Origin: Streptomyces tibetensis
GTDB lineage: Bacteria; Actinomycetota; Actinomycetes; Streptomycetales; Streptomycetaceae
Direction of reading: 5' to 3'
Assembly: GCF_007655005.1 (NCBI RefSeq)
Contig: NZ_SZVW01000029.1
Span: 56,200-120,199 of the forward strand
DNA length: 64,000 bases
Below are positions 53,558 through 62,097 of this stretch, in pieces (the stretch's first letter is position 1; the number at the start of each line of letters is the position of its first letter). Under the pieces are notes generated by a model. The model did no database searches, was not told the DNA's origin, and saw nothing but the letters and a program-made list of their open reading frames with translations. The translations under genes and the position numbers were made by a program.

Positions 53558-53925
53558 CCTTGCCAGGTAGCCTTCACCCGGAGAACACCGGCGCGACCAC
53601 TCACCCGACCAGCCGTCAGAAACGGCCCCCAAAGGTGGGAAAGGCCGCAAGAGGGCACAACGACGGAACCGCACACCAGGTTCCGCTCAGGCCTCATTGC
53701 CCGGCGTGACCTGCCGTGATACACAGAGTGACCATACGATCCTTCGTACACCGCCCGTCACCTCCCCTAGGGCCCGGAGCGGAACGGTGGCAAGGTATTC
53801 GTACGAAACCCGCCAATCAATGACGCCAAGTCGACATCCGACAGCATCATTGTCGGCGACAATGAGGCCTGACCTCTGCACGACCGCAGAGGGTGCGGAA
53901 CTACCCAACAGGGGCGGTGACTTAC
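53558..53925 (+). other. Non-coding leader and promoter region of the cmd operon
   Basis: No convincing gene is present. The palindrome TTCGTACGAA at 53798-53807 and a GGAAC at 53781-53785 are possible regulatory elements (GGAAC is the -35 core of several ECF sigma factors). No complete promoter can be fixed by eye. Confidence 0.4.
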
Positions 53926-54234
53926 ATGCTCTTTGCGGCCGACAAGGGAGACATCAACACCATCATCGGCGGGATCGCTCCGGACTGGGGCCCCTTCGGC
54001 AGCCTGGGCAACGAGGCGAAGGTGATGATCGAGGTCGTGATGGCGGTGGCCATCCTGCTCTGCCTCGGCATCGCCATCTGGGGCGCCGCCAAGCAGCGCA
54101 TCGGAGCCACCGCCCTGCGCGACACCTTCAGCGCGGAGCAGGGCAAGGGCCTCATCATCGCCGGCCTCACAGGAGTCTTCATCATCGGCTCCCTCGGCAC
54201 TCTCTTCACCATCGTGTACGGCATGGCCGTGTAG
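53926..54234 (+). CDS. cmdF: CmdF, small two-helix membrane protein of a T4SS-like machine
   Basis: The 102-residue protein has two membrane helices (about 34-52 and 76-98) and a short loop, the size and shape of VirB2-like pilins or TrbC-type subunits. It is the first of six collinear genes matching S. coelicolor cmdABCDEF (SCO4126-4131) in order and predicted topology. In that organism deletions disturb sporulation, chromosome segregation and septation and raise actinorhodin production. ATG 53926 is chosen; GTG 53917 is an alternative. Confidence 0.78.
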   Translation: MLFAADKGDINTIIGGIAPDWGPFGSLGNEAKVMIEVVMAVAILLCLGIAIWGAAKQRIGATALRDTFSAEQGKGLIIAGLTGVFIIGSLGTLFTIVYGMAV

Positions 54235-54452
54235 CCCGGGCGCACCCGTACCCCCGCCGGGACGCCCGGTTCGCTCCCCCCTCCTCCATCCCACCCGCCC
54301 GTCGTGCCCACCGGCTGAGGTTGCGTTTCCCTGATGTCGAGTCACCACACCGCGCCCGCGCGGGAACCAGCACGGCTACCGTCGTACGAGGAGTATGGAA
54401 AGTACGACCGGTACGAAGTGTTTCCGCACGACGTCGAGGGGGCGTACGCGGC

Positions 54453-55280
54453 ATGAGTCTCGGTGACGACCACGAGTCCTCCGGTGGCTACGGCGGCACG
54501 GGCCAGACCCGCACCCGCCTGCCCGACTCCGGCGACGCCTTCGCCGACCCCCGCCGCCGCTCCTCGTCCCGCAGCCTGGTGACAGTGGTCGGCGTGGTGG
54601 TCCTCCTGATCGCAGCAATCGCTTTCGCCAACCGGGGGGACGGTGACTCGCCCTCTTCGACGGACAGTTCCTCGGGCAAGCCGGACTCGACGGCGACGGC
54701 CCCCTCCGGCCAGCGCCCCGTCAAGTCCAAGTCCGCCGCCGGCATCCCTTCGGGCTTCGCCCAGGACCAGGAGGGAGCGGAGAGCGCCGCGGCGAACTAC
54801 GCCGTCGCCCTCGTCTCCGCCGACATCCTCAAGCCGGCGCGGCGGCCCGAGATCGTCCGTCAGGTGTTCGACGCCGACAAGGTCTCCGAGCTGGAGAGAA
54901 ACCTCGACCAGGTCTACAGCAAGGCGTTCCTGGAGAAGGTGGGTCTCGACGCGAACGGCGAGGCGCCCAAGGGCAGCACCTACGTCTCCCGCACGATGCC
55001 GGTCGGCACCAAGGCCACCGACTACTCGGGCAACACCGCCACCGTCGAGGTCTGGTGCACGGGCGTGTTCGGGATGACCGGGGAGAGCTCACAGAACCCC
55101 GTCACCAACGACTGGTTCACCATGACCCTCCAGCTGCGCTGGACCGACGGCGACTGGAAGGTCGACAGCTTCTCCCAGAAGGAAGGCCCCGCGCCGGTCA
55201 ACGGCGACAACAGGGTGTCGACGTCGGACGCCATCTCGAAGGCCGTCGAGGAGTTCGGAGGGTTCACTTATGCCCGGTAG
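54453..55280 (+). CDS. cmdE: CmdE, single-pass conjugation-protein-like (TcpC/VirB8-like)
   Basis: The 275-residue protein has a basic cytoplasmic tail, one helix at about 41-58, a serine-rich linker and an extracytoplasmic domain with paired NTF2-like character. The domain shows YVSRTMPVGTKATDYSGNTATVEVWC and WFTMTLQLRWTDGDWKVDSF. This layout matches TcpC/VirB8 assembly factors. It overlaps cmdD by 11 bases. The gene assignment follows operon position. Confidence 0.78.
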   Translation: MSLGDDHESSGGYGGTGQTRTRLPDSGDAFADPRRRSSSRSLVTVVGVVVLLIAAIAFANRGDGDSPSSTDSSSGKPDSTATAPSGQRPVKSKSAAGIPSGFAQDQEGAESAAANYAVALVSADILKPARRPEIVRQVFDADKVSELERNLDQVYSKAFLEKVGLDANGEAPKGSTYVSRTMPVGTKATDYSGNTATVEVWCTGVFGMTGESSQNPVTNDWFTMTLQLRWTDGDWKVDSFSQKEGPAPVNGDNRVSTSDAISKAVEEFGGFTYAR

Positions 55281-56616
55281 CCCGCGCCGCTCAGTCAAGG
55301 TCGCCGCAACCCTCACCGCCGTGCAGACCGCCCTGGTCCTGTTCGCCACCCGGGCGACAGCCGCTCCCACGCCCTCGCCCAGCCCCAGCAACGACAACTG
55401 CTCCCTGCTCTCCGGCCGGGCCCTGGAAATCTGCGAAGGCGACACCGGCGACCGCACCGGCAGCGGTACCTCCCGGCTGGACCCCACCTCCACCCTCGAC
55501 CCGCTCTCCTCCCTCGCCAAGGGCTGTGCCGACGCCGCCTCCTGGACCGTCGACAAGCTCAGCGACGCCGTGAAGGAGACCGCCAACGTCGACTTCACCA
55601 ACCCCAAGTTCCTCCAGCAGTACGCCGTCGTCTTCGCCGCGTCGACGATCCTCACGCTCCTGCTCTGGCTCCTGGCCGTCGCCAAGCGAGCCGTCCGCGG
55701 CGTCCCCCTGACCACCGCCCTGTCCGAAGCCATCGGCTTCCTGTGGCTCACGGTGCTGGCCTCCGCCTTCACCCCCCTCATCCTCTACACCGTCGTCTCC
55801 GCCACCGACGGCGTCACCGAGGTCCTCGCCAAAGCCACCGGCGACCAGACCGACGCCTTCTTCGGCACGTTCTCCGAAGCCCTCAAGAAGGGCGAGGACA
55901 TCGGCGGCGGCCCGATCATGCTGATCGTCGTCTCCCTGGTCAGCATCCTCGCCGCCGGAGTCCTCTGGCTGGAGCTCGTCATCAGGGCCGCGCTCCTCTA
56001 CGTCGGCGCCCTCCTCGGCACCGTCGTCTACGCCGGCCTCGTCGACAAGAACCTGTGGGGCCACGTCCGCCGCTGGGCCGGCATCATGATCGCGGTCATC
56101 CTCATCAAGCCGGTCATCGTCATCGTCCTCGGCCTCGCCGGCGCACTCTCCGCCGACGACGGCCCGAACGCCTTCTCCGCCGTCGTCTCCGGCCTCGCCA
56201 TCATCCTGCTCGCCATCTTCGCCAGCGCGATGATCTACCGCTTCGTCCCCGGCTTCGGCGACGAGATCGCCGGCTCCCGCAACAACCGCCTCATGCAGGG
56301 CGCCGAGAGCAAGGCCGCGGCCGTCATCAGCTCCCCGGCGTCCCTCGTCGCGCAGGGCATCAAGACCCACAGCACCCGCGCCGACAACAACGGCGGAGGC
56401 AGCCAGTCCTCCGCACCCCGCCCCAGCAACCCCGCCTCCGGGGGAGTCGCCGCGCACAGCGCGCGCACCTCGAACGGCGGCGGCGGATCTGTCCCCTCCG
56501 CCGCACCCGCCCCCCGTTCGAGCAGCCCCGTCAACACTCCCCACGCCAGCAACACCCGCAACACCCGCAACACCCGCAACAGCAGTACCAACCGCACGGG
56601 AGGTGAAGGGCGTTGA
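55270..56616 (+). CDS. cmdD: CmdD, polytopic membrane protein (VirB6/TrbL-like)
   Basis: The 448-residue protein has a signal-like N-terminus, an extracytoplasmic segment with three cysteines and then about six helices between residues 115 and 330. A low-complexity Ser/Asn/Gly tail ends in NTRNTRNTRN, encoded by a 9-base AACACCCGC triplication at 56552-56578. The topology matches VirB6/TrbL channel components. It overlaps the neighbours at both ends. Confidence 0.78.
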   Translation: MPGSPRRSVKVAATLTAVQTALVLFATRATAAPTPSPSPSNDNCSLLSGRALEICEGDTGDRTGSGTSRLDPTSTLDPLSSLAKGCADAASWTVDKLSDAVKETANVDFTNPKFLQQYAVVFAASTILTLLLWLLAVAKRAVRGVPLTTALSEAIGFLWLTVLASAFTPLILYTVVSATDGVTEVLAKATGDQTDAFFGTFSEALKKGEDIGGGPIMLIVVSLVSILAAGVLWLELVIRAALLYVGALLGTVVYAGLVDKNLWGHVRRWAGIMIAVILIKPVIVIVLGLAGALSADDGPNAFSAVVSGLAIILLAIFASAMIYRFVPGFGDEIAGSRNNRLMQGAESKAAAVISSPASLVAQGIKTHSTRADNNGGGSQSSAPRPSNPASGGVAAHSARTSNGGGGSVPSAAPAPRSSSPVNTPHASNTRNTRNTRNSSTNRTGGEGR

Positions 56617-58169
56617 CGACCGAGTCCCACGTGTCCCATCCGGTCACGCCCCGCCGGACATATCTGATCGGCCGCGCCCGGCCGAACGCGATCATCGGCC
56701 GCAACCGCGAGACCGGCGAGATCGCCCTGATCGTCGTGGGCGCGTTCCTCGGCATGATGTGCGGGCTCCTCGTCCCGGTCCTGTCGCTGCGCATCGTGCT
56801 GCTCGCGGGGTTCCCGATGCTGGCGCTGGCCGCGGTGTACGTGCCGTACAAGCACCGCACCTTCTACAAGTGGTTCGAGATCAACCGCAGCTACAAGCGG
56901 ACCCTCAAGCAGGGCACCACCTACCGCTCCACGGCCATCGAGGCCGGTACCCGGCTGGACGGCAAGGAGATCGAGGTCGGCCCGCCCCCGGGCATCGGCC
57001 GCATCACCTGGCTGGCCGCCCCCTTCGGCCCCGACGAGATCGCCGTGCTCCTGCACGCCGACCGCAAGACCGTCACCGCCGCCATCGAGATCGAGGGCCC
57101 CGGCGTCGGCCTGCGTGACAGCGAGGACCAGGAAGCCCTCGTCGACCGCTTCGGCACCCTGCTCAAGCACGTGGCCAACGGCGACGGCTTCGTCACCCGC
57201 ATCCAGATGCTGGCCCGTACTCTCCCCGCCGACCCGGACGCCCACGCCAAGGACGTCGCCGTCCGCGGCGACGAAAAGGCCCTGCCGTGGCTCCAGGAGT
57301 CCTACGACCAGCTCCAGTCCATGGTGTCCACCAGCAGCGAGCAGCACCGCGCCTACCTCGTCGCCTGCATGCACTACACGCGCGAACTCGCCGCCGAGGC
57401 CAACGCCATGGCCCGGGCCGCCCGCGCCCACGGCGGCAAGGTCGACCGGGACGCCGGACTCGCCGTCGTCATGGCCCGCGAGCTCACCGACATCTGCTCG
57501 CGCCTGCAGGAAGCCGACATCCGCGTCCGCCAGCCCCTCGGTCAGGGACGGCTGTCCTCGCTGATCCACTCCATGTACGACCCGGACCACCCCATCGACC
57601 ACATCCAGGCGATGACCAAGCGCAACGCCTGGCCGGCCGAACTGGACGCCATGGAGCCCACCTACCTCCAGGCCAAGACCCGCGAGTCCTCCACCCGCGC
57701 CCCCTGGTGCCACGCCACGGCCTGGGTGAAGGAGTGGCCGATGACCCCCGTCGGCGTCAACTTCCTCGCCCCGCTGCTCGTCCACACCCCGGACGTCATC
57801 CGCACGGTCGCCGTCACCATGGACCTCGAACCCACCGAGGTCGCCATCGAGCGCATGCTCACCGAGAAGACCAACGACGAGGCCGAGGCGTCCCGCGCCG
57901 CCAAGATGAACCGCACCGTCGACCCGCGTGACGTCGCCGCGCACTCCCGGCTCGACCAGCGCGGCGAGGACCTCGCCAGCGGCGCCGCCGGCGTCAACCT
58001 CGTCGGCTACATCACCGTCAGCTCCCGCTCCCCCGACGCCCTCGCCCGCGACAAGCGGACGATCAGGGCCTCGGCAGGAAAGTCGTACCTCAAGCTGGAA
58101 TGGTGCGACCGCGAGCACCACCGCGCCTTCGTGAACACCCTTCCCTTCGCCACCGGCATTCGGAGGTAG
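56613..58169 (+). CDS. cmdC: CmdC, SCO6880-family (PrgI-like N-terminus) membrane protein
   Basis: The 518-residue protein has two adjacent helices at about 38-75 (PrgI/VirB3-like). A long soluble domain resembling the N-terminal part of VirB4 ATPases follows, without a P-loop. The separate ATPase half is the next gene, so the VirB3-VirB4 functions appear split. The TTG start follows a GGGAGGTGAAGGG ribosome-binding site and overlaps the cmdD stop (TTGA). Confidence 0.82.
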   Translation: MTTESHVSHPVTPRRTYLIGRARPNAIIGRNRETGEIALIVVGAFLGMMCGLLVPVLSLRIVLLAGFPMLALAAVYVPYKHRTFYKWFEINRSYKRTLKQGTTYRSTAIEAGTRLDGKEIEVGPPPGIGRITWLAAPFGPDEIAVLLHADRKTVTAAIEIEGPGVGLRDSEDQEALVDRFGTLLKHVANGDGFVTRIQMLARTLPADPDAHAKDVAVRGDEKALPWLQESYDQLQSMVSTSSEQHRAYLVACMHYTRELAAEANAMARAARAHGGKVDRDAGLAVVMARELTDICSRLQEADIRVRQPLGQGRLSSLIHSMYDPDHPIDHIQAMTKRNAWPAELDAMEPTYLQAKTRESSTRAPWCHATAWVKEWPMTPVGVNFLAPLLVHTPDVIRTVAVTMDLEPTEVAIERMLTEKTNDEAEASRAAKMNRTVDPRDVAAHSRLDQRGEDLASGAAGVNLVGYITVSSRSPDALARDKRTIRASAGKSYLKLEWCDREHHRAFVNTLPFATGIRR

Positions 58170-58175
58170 GACCTG

Positions 58176-59582
58176 ATGCGGGATCCGCTGTCCGTCCTCA
58201 CCGACGCCTTCACCTCCTTCCTCTTCGGGAAGGTCGAGACGACCAGGCTCCCGGTGCGCACGTCCACGGGCCAGGCCCAGGCGGTCTACCTCCCGACCGC
58301 CGCCCCCGGCCTCGGCGACTCCGGCGTCATCATCGGCCGCGAGGTGTACTCCGGAAAGGGCTACATCTACGACCCCTTCCAGCTCTACGGCCAACAGCTG
58401 CCCGCCCCGCACTGGCTGGTCCTCGGCGAGTCCGGCAACGGCAAGTCGGCGCTGGAGAAGACGTACGTGCTGCGCCAGCTCCGCTTCCGCGACCGCCAGG
58501 TCGTCGTCCTGGACGCCCAGGGCGAGGACGGCGTCGGCGAGTGGAACCTCATCGCGCAGGAGCTGGGGATAACCCCCATCCGTCTGGACCCGACGGCCGC
58601 CCTGGACATGGGGATCCGCCTCAACCCGCTCGACCCCGCGATCACCACCACCGGCCAGCTCGCGCTGCTCCGGACGATCATCGAGGTCGCGATGGGGCAC
58701 GGCCTCGACGAACGCTCCGGCTTCGCCCTCAAGGTCGCCCACGCCTACGTCAACGAGACCATCGTCGACCGCCAGCCGGTCCTGACCGACATCGTCGAGC
58801 AGCTGCGCCACCCCGAACCCGAGTCGGCCGAGGCGATGAACGTCGCCATAGACGACGTACGGGCCTGGGGCCTCGACGTCGCCCTGGTCCTGGACCGTCT
58901 GGTCGACGGTGACCTGCGCGGCATGTTCGACGGCCCCACCACGGTCGGCATCGACCTCGACGCCCCGCTCATCGTCTTCGACCTGTCCCACATCGACCGC
59001 AACTCCATCGCCATGCCCATCCTCATGGCGATCGTCGGCGTGTGGCTGGAGCACACCTGGATCCGCCCCGACCGGAAGAAGCGCATCTTCCTGGTCGAGG
59101 AGGCCTGGCACATCATCAACAGCCCCTTCGTCGCCCAGCTGTTCCAGCGCCTGCTGAAGTTCGGCCGACGCCTGGGCCTGTCCTTCGTGGCGGTCGTCCA
59201 CCACCTGTCCGACGTCGTGGACGGAGCCGCCGCCAAGGAAGCGGCGGCGATCCTGAAGATGGCCTCCACCAGGACGATCTACGCCCAGAAGGCGGACGAG
59301 GCGAGGGCGACGGGACGCGTGCTCGGGCTGCCCAGGTGGGCGGTCGAGATCATCCCGACCCTCACCCCCGGCATCGCCGTCTGGGACGTCAACGGCAACG
59401 TCCAGGTCGTCAAACACCTGATCACCGAGACCGAACGCCCCCTGGTCTTCACCGACCGCGCGATGACCGAGTCCTCCCGCGACCTCACGGACGCCCTGCA
59501 CGCCGCCGAACTCGAGGCGGAGGAACGGGCCGCGGCCTTCGTGGAGCACCACCTGGGCGACTCCGAATCAACGGTGGCATAG
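58176..59582 (+). CDS. cmdB: CmdB, VirB4-like ATPase
   Basis: The 468-residue protein has Walker A GESGNGKSA, Walker B RIFLVEEAWHI and the downstream LSFVAVVHHLSDV motif typical of VirB4/TraG-type ATPases of conjugation machines. In S. coelicolor CmdB is the one non-integral member, is membrane-located, and its ATPase domain is needed for function. ATG 58176 follows cmdC by 6 bases. Confidence 0.87.
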   Translation: MRDPLSVLTDAFTSFLFGKVETTRLPVRTSTGQAQAVYLPTAAPGLGDSGVIIGREVYSGKGYIYDPFQLYGQQLPAPHWLVLGESGNGKSALEKTYVLRQLRFRDRQVVVLDAQGEDGVGEWNLIAQELGITPIRLDPTAALDMGIRLNPLDPAITTTGQLALLRTIIEVAMGHGLDERSGFALKVAHAYVNETIVDRQPVLTDIVEQLRHPEPESAEAMNVAIDDVRAWGLDVALVLDRLVDGDLRGMFDGPTTVGIDLDAPLIVFDLSHIDRNSIAMPILMAIVGVWLEHTWIRPDRKKRIFLVEEAWHIINSPFVAQLFQRLLKFGRRLGLSFVAVVHHLSDVVDGAAAKEAAAILKMASTRTIYAQKADEARATGRVLGLPRWAVEIIPTLTPGIAVWDVNGNVQVVKHLITETERPLVFTDRAMTESSRDLTDALHAAELEAEERAAAFVEHHLGDSESTVA

Positions 59583-59600
59583 GCAGCAGGGGAGGACCGC

Positions 59601-61313
59601 GTGAGACCGGACGACCGCCACCCCCAGCGGGACGGCCAGGGAGGCATCCCCGACGGCCTGCTGATCGGCATACTCGCGTTCCTCCTCGGCATGACCCTGC
59701 TGGTCTGGACGGCCACCGGCCTCGCCGCCTGGTTCGCCCACGGCTCCTGGCCGTCCGGCGTCACCTTCGCCCGCACGCCCCTGGCCATGCGCGACCTCGT
59801 CGCCAGGCCCCACGACATCCCCGGCGCCTGGCCCGGCACACCCCCCGGCGAACTCTCCGGCTACGGCCTGTTCTGGGGGCTGCTCATCGGCCAGCTGATG
59901 ATCCTGGTCGTCCTGACCGTGTTCGTGATGGGCACACTGGCCCGGTGGCGGGCGGTGCGGGCGAGGCGCCGGGAGGAAAGGGCGACAGCGGCGAAGGGGC
60001 CGGCGACGTCCGGTACCCCGGATCGGGGAGCCACCCCGTACGAGACACACGAACCCGTACAGCACGAGGTCCCGGCCCCGGCGCAGCACCATGGCCCCAC
60101 GCCGACGCGACACGAGGTCCCGACCCCCGGGCAGCACCACGCATCCCCCTCGACACAACACGAGGTCCCGGCCCCGGGACAGCACCACGCATCCCCCGCG
60201 ACGCAGCACGAGGTCCCGACCCCTCGCCGCTCACCCTCCGACCCCGCGAGCCCTCTGGACTTTACGGCGAGCCCCCTGGACTCCACGGCGAGCCGCCCGG
60301 ATGCCCTGGCGAGCCCGGCCGGCTCCTCCCAGGCGGCAATCGTCCCCGCGACCCCGGCATCTCTGTTCGGGCAGGAACGGGTGGGCGGGTGGGAAAGAAT
60401 CCTCGTAGCCCCGAGGGAAACCCGCCAAGTCACCGCGGCCCAGGCCGTACGCGACGCGGAAGGCCCCGCCCTCATCGTCACGTCGAACCCCACCCTCTGG
60501 CAGGAAACCAAAGACGCCAGAGCCAAACTGGGCCCCACCCACCTCTACGACCCCACCCACCTCTGCGACACCCCGTCCCGCCTCCACTGGTCACCCACCA
60601 CCGGCTGCGAGGACAAGGCAACGGCAGCCGCACGCGCCACCGCCCTCCTCACCCCCGTCCGCCCCACGGCCAAACTCGACCAGGCCCTCAGTGACACGGC
60701 CACCACCCTCCTGCGGAGCTACCTGCACGCCGCAGCGATCGACGGCCGCACCATCCGCCACGTCCACCGCTGGTCCCAGGGCACCCAGATCCAGGACGCC
60801 GTACGCATCCTCCGCACCAACCCCAAGGCGGCCCCCGGCTCCGCGGGCGAACTCGAAGGCGCCCTCACGGCCCACCCCGAACGCCGGGACATGGCCCAGC
60901 AACTGACGACCCGTGCCCTCGCCGCCCTCTCCACGGTCAACATCCGCGAAGCCTGCACTCCGAACCGAACTGATGCCCTCGCCTTGGATTCCTTCGTCCA
61001 CGAAGGGGGCACGCTTTATGTGGTGGGGGAATCCATCGAGGACCCCAGGACGAACCCGGGCGCGATGCCCTTCCTGACGGCCCTCGTCTCGAGCGTGGTC
61101 GAGCGCGGCCGGCACATGGCCGAACGGTCATCGGCCGGTCGCCTCGACCCACCAATGACGCTCGTCCTGGACGACGTCGCGGCCGTGGCCCCGCTTCCCC
61201 AGCTTCCGGAGCTGCTGGCCACCGGAGCGGACCGGGGCATGCCGACCCTGGCCCTGCTCCGGTCCCGCGAACAGGGCCGCGCCCGCTGGCCGCACGACGA
61301 ACTGCCGGTCTGA
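59601..61313 (+). CDS. cmdA: CmdA, degenerate VirD4/TraD-like coupling protein
   Basis: The 570-residue protein has two membrane helices (about 18-45 and 90-115), a repeat-rich linker and a C-terminal domain that follows VirD4-type coupling proteins. The domain shows GPALIVTSNPTLWQETKDAR, then Walker B-like MTLVLDDVAAVAPLPQLPEL with LLATGADRGM. The Walker A loop is lost: the corresponding place reads ILVAPRETRQVTA. It therefore probably cannot hydrolyse ATP and may be structural. The linker contains 16-residue repeats. GTG 59601 is the start. Confidence 0.8.
   Translation: MRPDDRHPQRDGQGGIPDGLLIGILAFLLGMTLLVWTATGLAAWFAHGSWPSGVTFARTPLAMRDLVARPHDIPGAWPGTPPGELSGYGLFWGLLIGQLMILVVLTVFVMGTLARWRAVRARRREERATAAKGPATSGTPDRGATPYETHEPVQHEVPAPAQHHGPTPTRHEVPTPGQHHASPSTQHEVPAPGQHHASPATQHEVPTPRRSPSDPASPLDFTASPLDSTASRPDALASPAGSSQAAIVPATPASLFGQERVGGWERILVAPRETRQVTAAQAVRDAEGPALIVTSNPTLWQETKDARAKLGPTHLYDPTHLCDTPSRLHWSPTTGCEDKATAAARATALLTPVRPTAKLDQALSDTATTLLRSYLHAAAIDGRTIRHVHRWSQGTQIQDAVRILRTNPKAAPGSAGELEGALTAHPERRDMAQQLTTRALAALSTVNIREACTPNRTDALALDSFVHEGGTLYVVGESIEDPRTNPGAMPFLTALVSSVVERGRHMAERSSAGRLDPPMTLVLDDVAAVAPLPQLPELLATGADRGMPTLALLRSREQGRARWPHDELPV
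60063..60224 (+). repeat. 48-base tandem repeats in the cmdA linker
   Basis: Three and a third units encode HEVPxPxQHHxxPxTx (16 residues each), giving a proline/histidine-rich spacer between the membrane and the coupling-like domain. Copies 2 and 3 are almost identical in DNA. Confidence 0.85.
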
Positions 61314-61332
61314 GCCCCCACTCCGAACAGGC

Positions 61333-61875
61333 TCACTCCCGCTCGAGCACGAACTCCAACTCCCGCTCCCCCGCGTCCCCGAGCGGCACGATCACTCCAC
61401 TCGGCAGGAACCCCACCCGCCGGTAGAACCGCTGCGCCCGTCCGTTCTCCTCGTGCACGATGAGCCGCACCCGCTCGAGCCCCTGAGCCCACGACCACTC
61501 CAGCGCCGCGTCGAACAGCACCTCGGTCAGTCCGCTCCCGCGCTCCTCCGGCCGCACGAACACGCCGACCACATGCCCCTGCTTCCGCTCCACCGGAAAC
61601 CCGGCCCAGTCGGTCGTCCCTGGTTCCTCCACGAACACGGTCAGCGTCCCCACCCACCGCCCGTCCGGCCCCTCGGCGATGATCTGCTGCGTCCTGTCCG
61701 CCCCCTCGCAGGCCCCCGCCGTCCGCTCCTGCCAGAAGGAGTCGGGCCGGGCTGCGGCCTCCTCGTACGTCTCAAGGAACGCCAGGTGCGCCACCGGGTC
61801 CCGCAGCGCCGCCAGCCGCAGCTCCTTCGCCGCAGGCCACTCATCAGCACGCACGGACCGGATCACATAGCTCAT
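61333..61875 (-). CDS. GNAT-family N-acetyltransferase
   Basis: The 180-residue protein has a GNAT fold with the acetyl-CoA motif HVVGVFVRPEERGSGLTEVL and the following LIVHEENGRAQRFYRRVGF. The acceptor is unknown. It converges on cmdA, separated by 19 bases. ATG 61875 is used; a GTG 9 bases upstream is possible and neither has a clear ribosome-binding site. Confidence 0.85.
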   Translation of the reverse strand: MSYVIRSVRADEWPAAKELRLAALRDPVAHLAFLETYEEAAARPDSFWQERTAGACEGADRTQQIIAEGPDGRWVGTLTVFVEEPGTTDWAGFPVERKQGHVVGVFVRPEERGSGLTEVLFDAALEWSWAQGLERVRLIVHEENGRAQRFYRRVGFLPSGVIVPLGDAGERELEFVLERE

Positions 61876-61968
61876 GCGAGCCACGGTAGTACCCGGGTAC
61901 GACGCCCCTCACCCCGATTACCCCACCGGTCCGACGCCCGCCGCCCCCGCCCGCACGAGCATCGAAGC

Positions 61969-62097
61969 ATGCTGACGGCACACGAACGCACAAACGCTAC
62001 GGCGACCGGACGGTCGTCCGCCCTCCTGGCCATGGCCCTGGGGACGGCGGCCGTCCTCACGCTCGCCTCGGCGGTCCTGCGCCGCCGAGACGTGTGA
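61969..62097 (+). CDS. Small single-pass membrane protein (42 aa)
   Basis: ATG 61969 opens a 42-residue frame with one hydrophobic helix (SSALLAMALGTAAVLTLASA) and a basic RRRD end. Its stop overlaps the start of the histidine kinase gene (GTGA), the arrangement of translationally coupled genes, which supports it being real. It could be a small partner of the sensor. The ribosome-binding site is weak. Confidence 0.5.
   Translation: MLTAHERTNATATGRSSALLAMALGTAAVLTLASAVLRRRDV

Noticed and set aside
53687..53908. 73-codon minus-strand frame before the cmd operon
   Set aside because: No ribosome-binding site or domain, and it lies across the likely cmd promoter region.
56235..59552. 1105-codon open frame on the minus strand across cmdD-cmdB
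   Set aside because: It is the antisense shadow of three well-supported genes with clear motifs. Its translation is low-complexity Asp/Gly/Val/Arg typical of reverse frames in GC-rich DNA.
60056..60224. Possible CRISPR-like array
   Set aside because: The repeats are coding, contiguous and in frame within cmdA, without spacers. No CRISPR array or cas gene was seen anywhere in the window.
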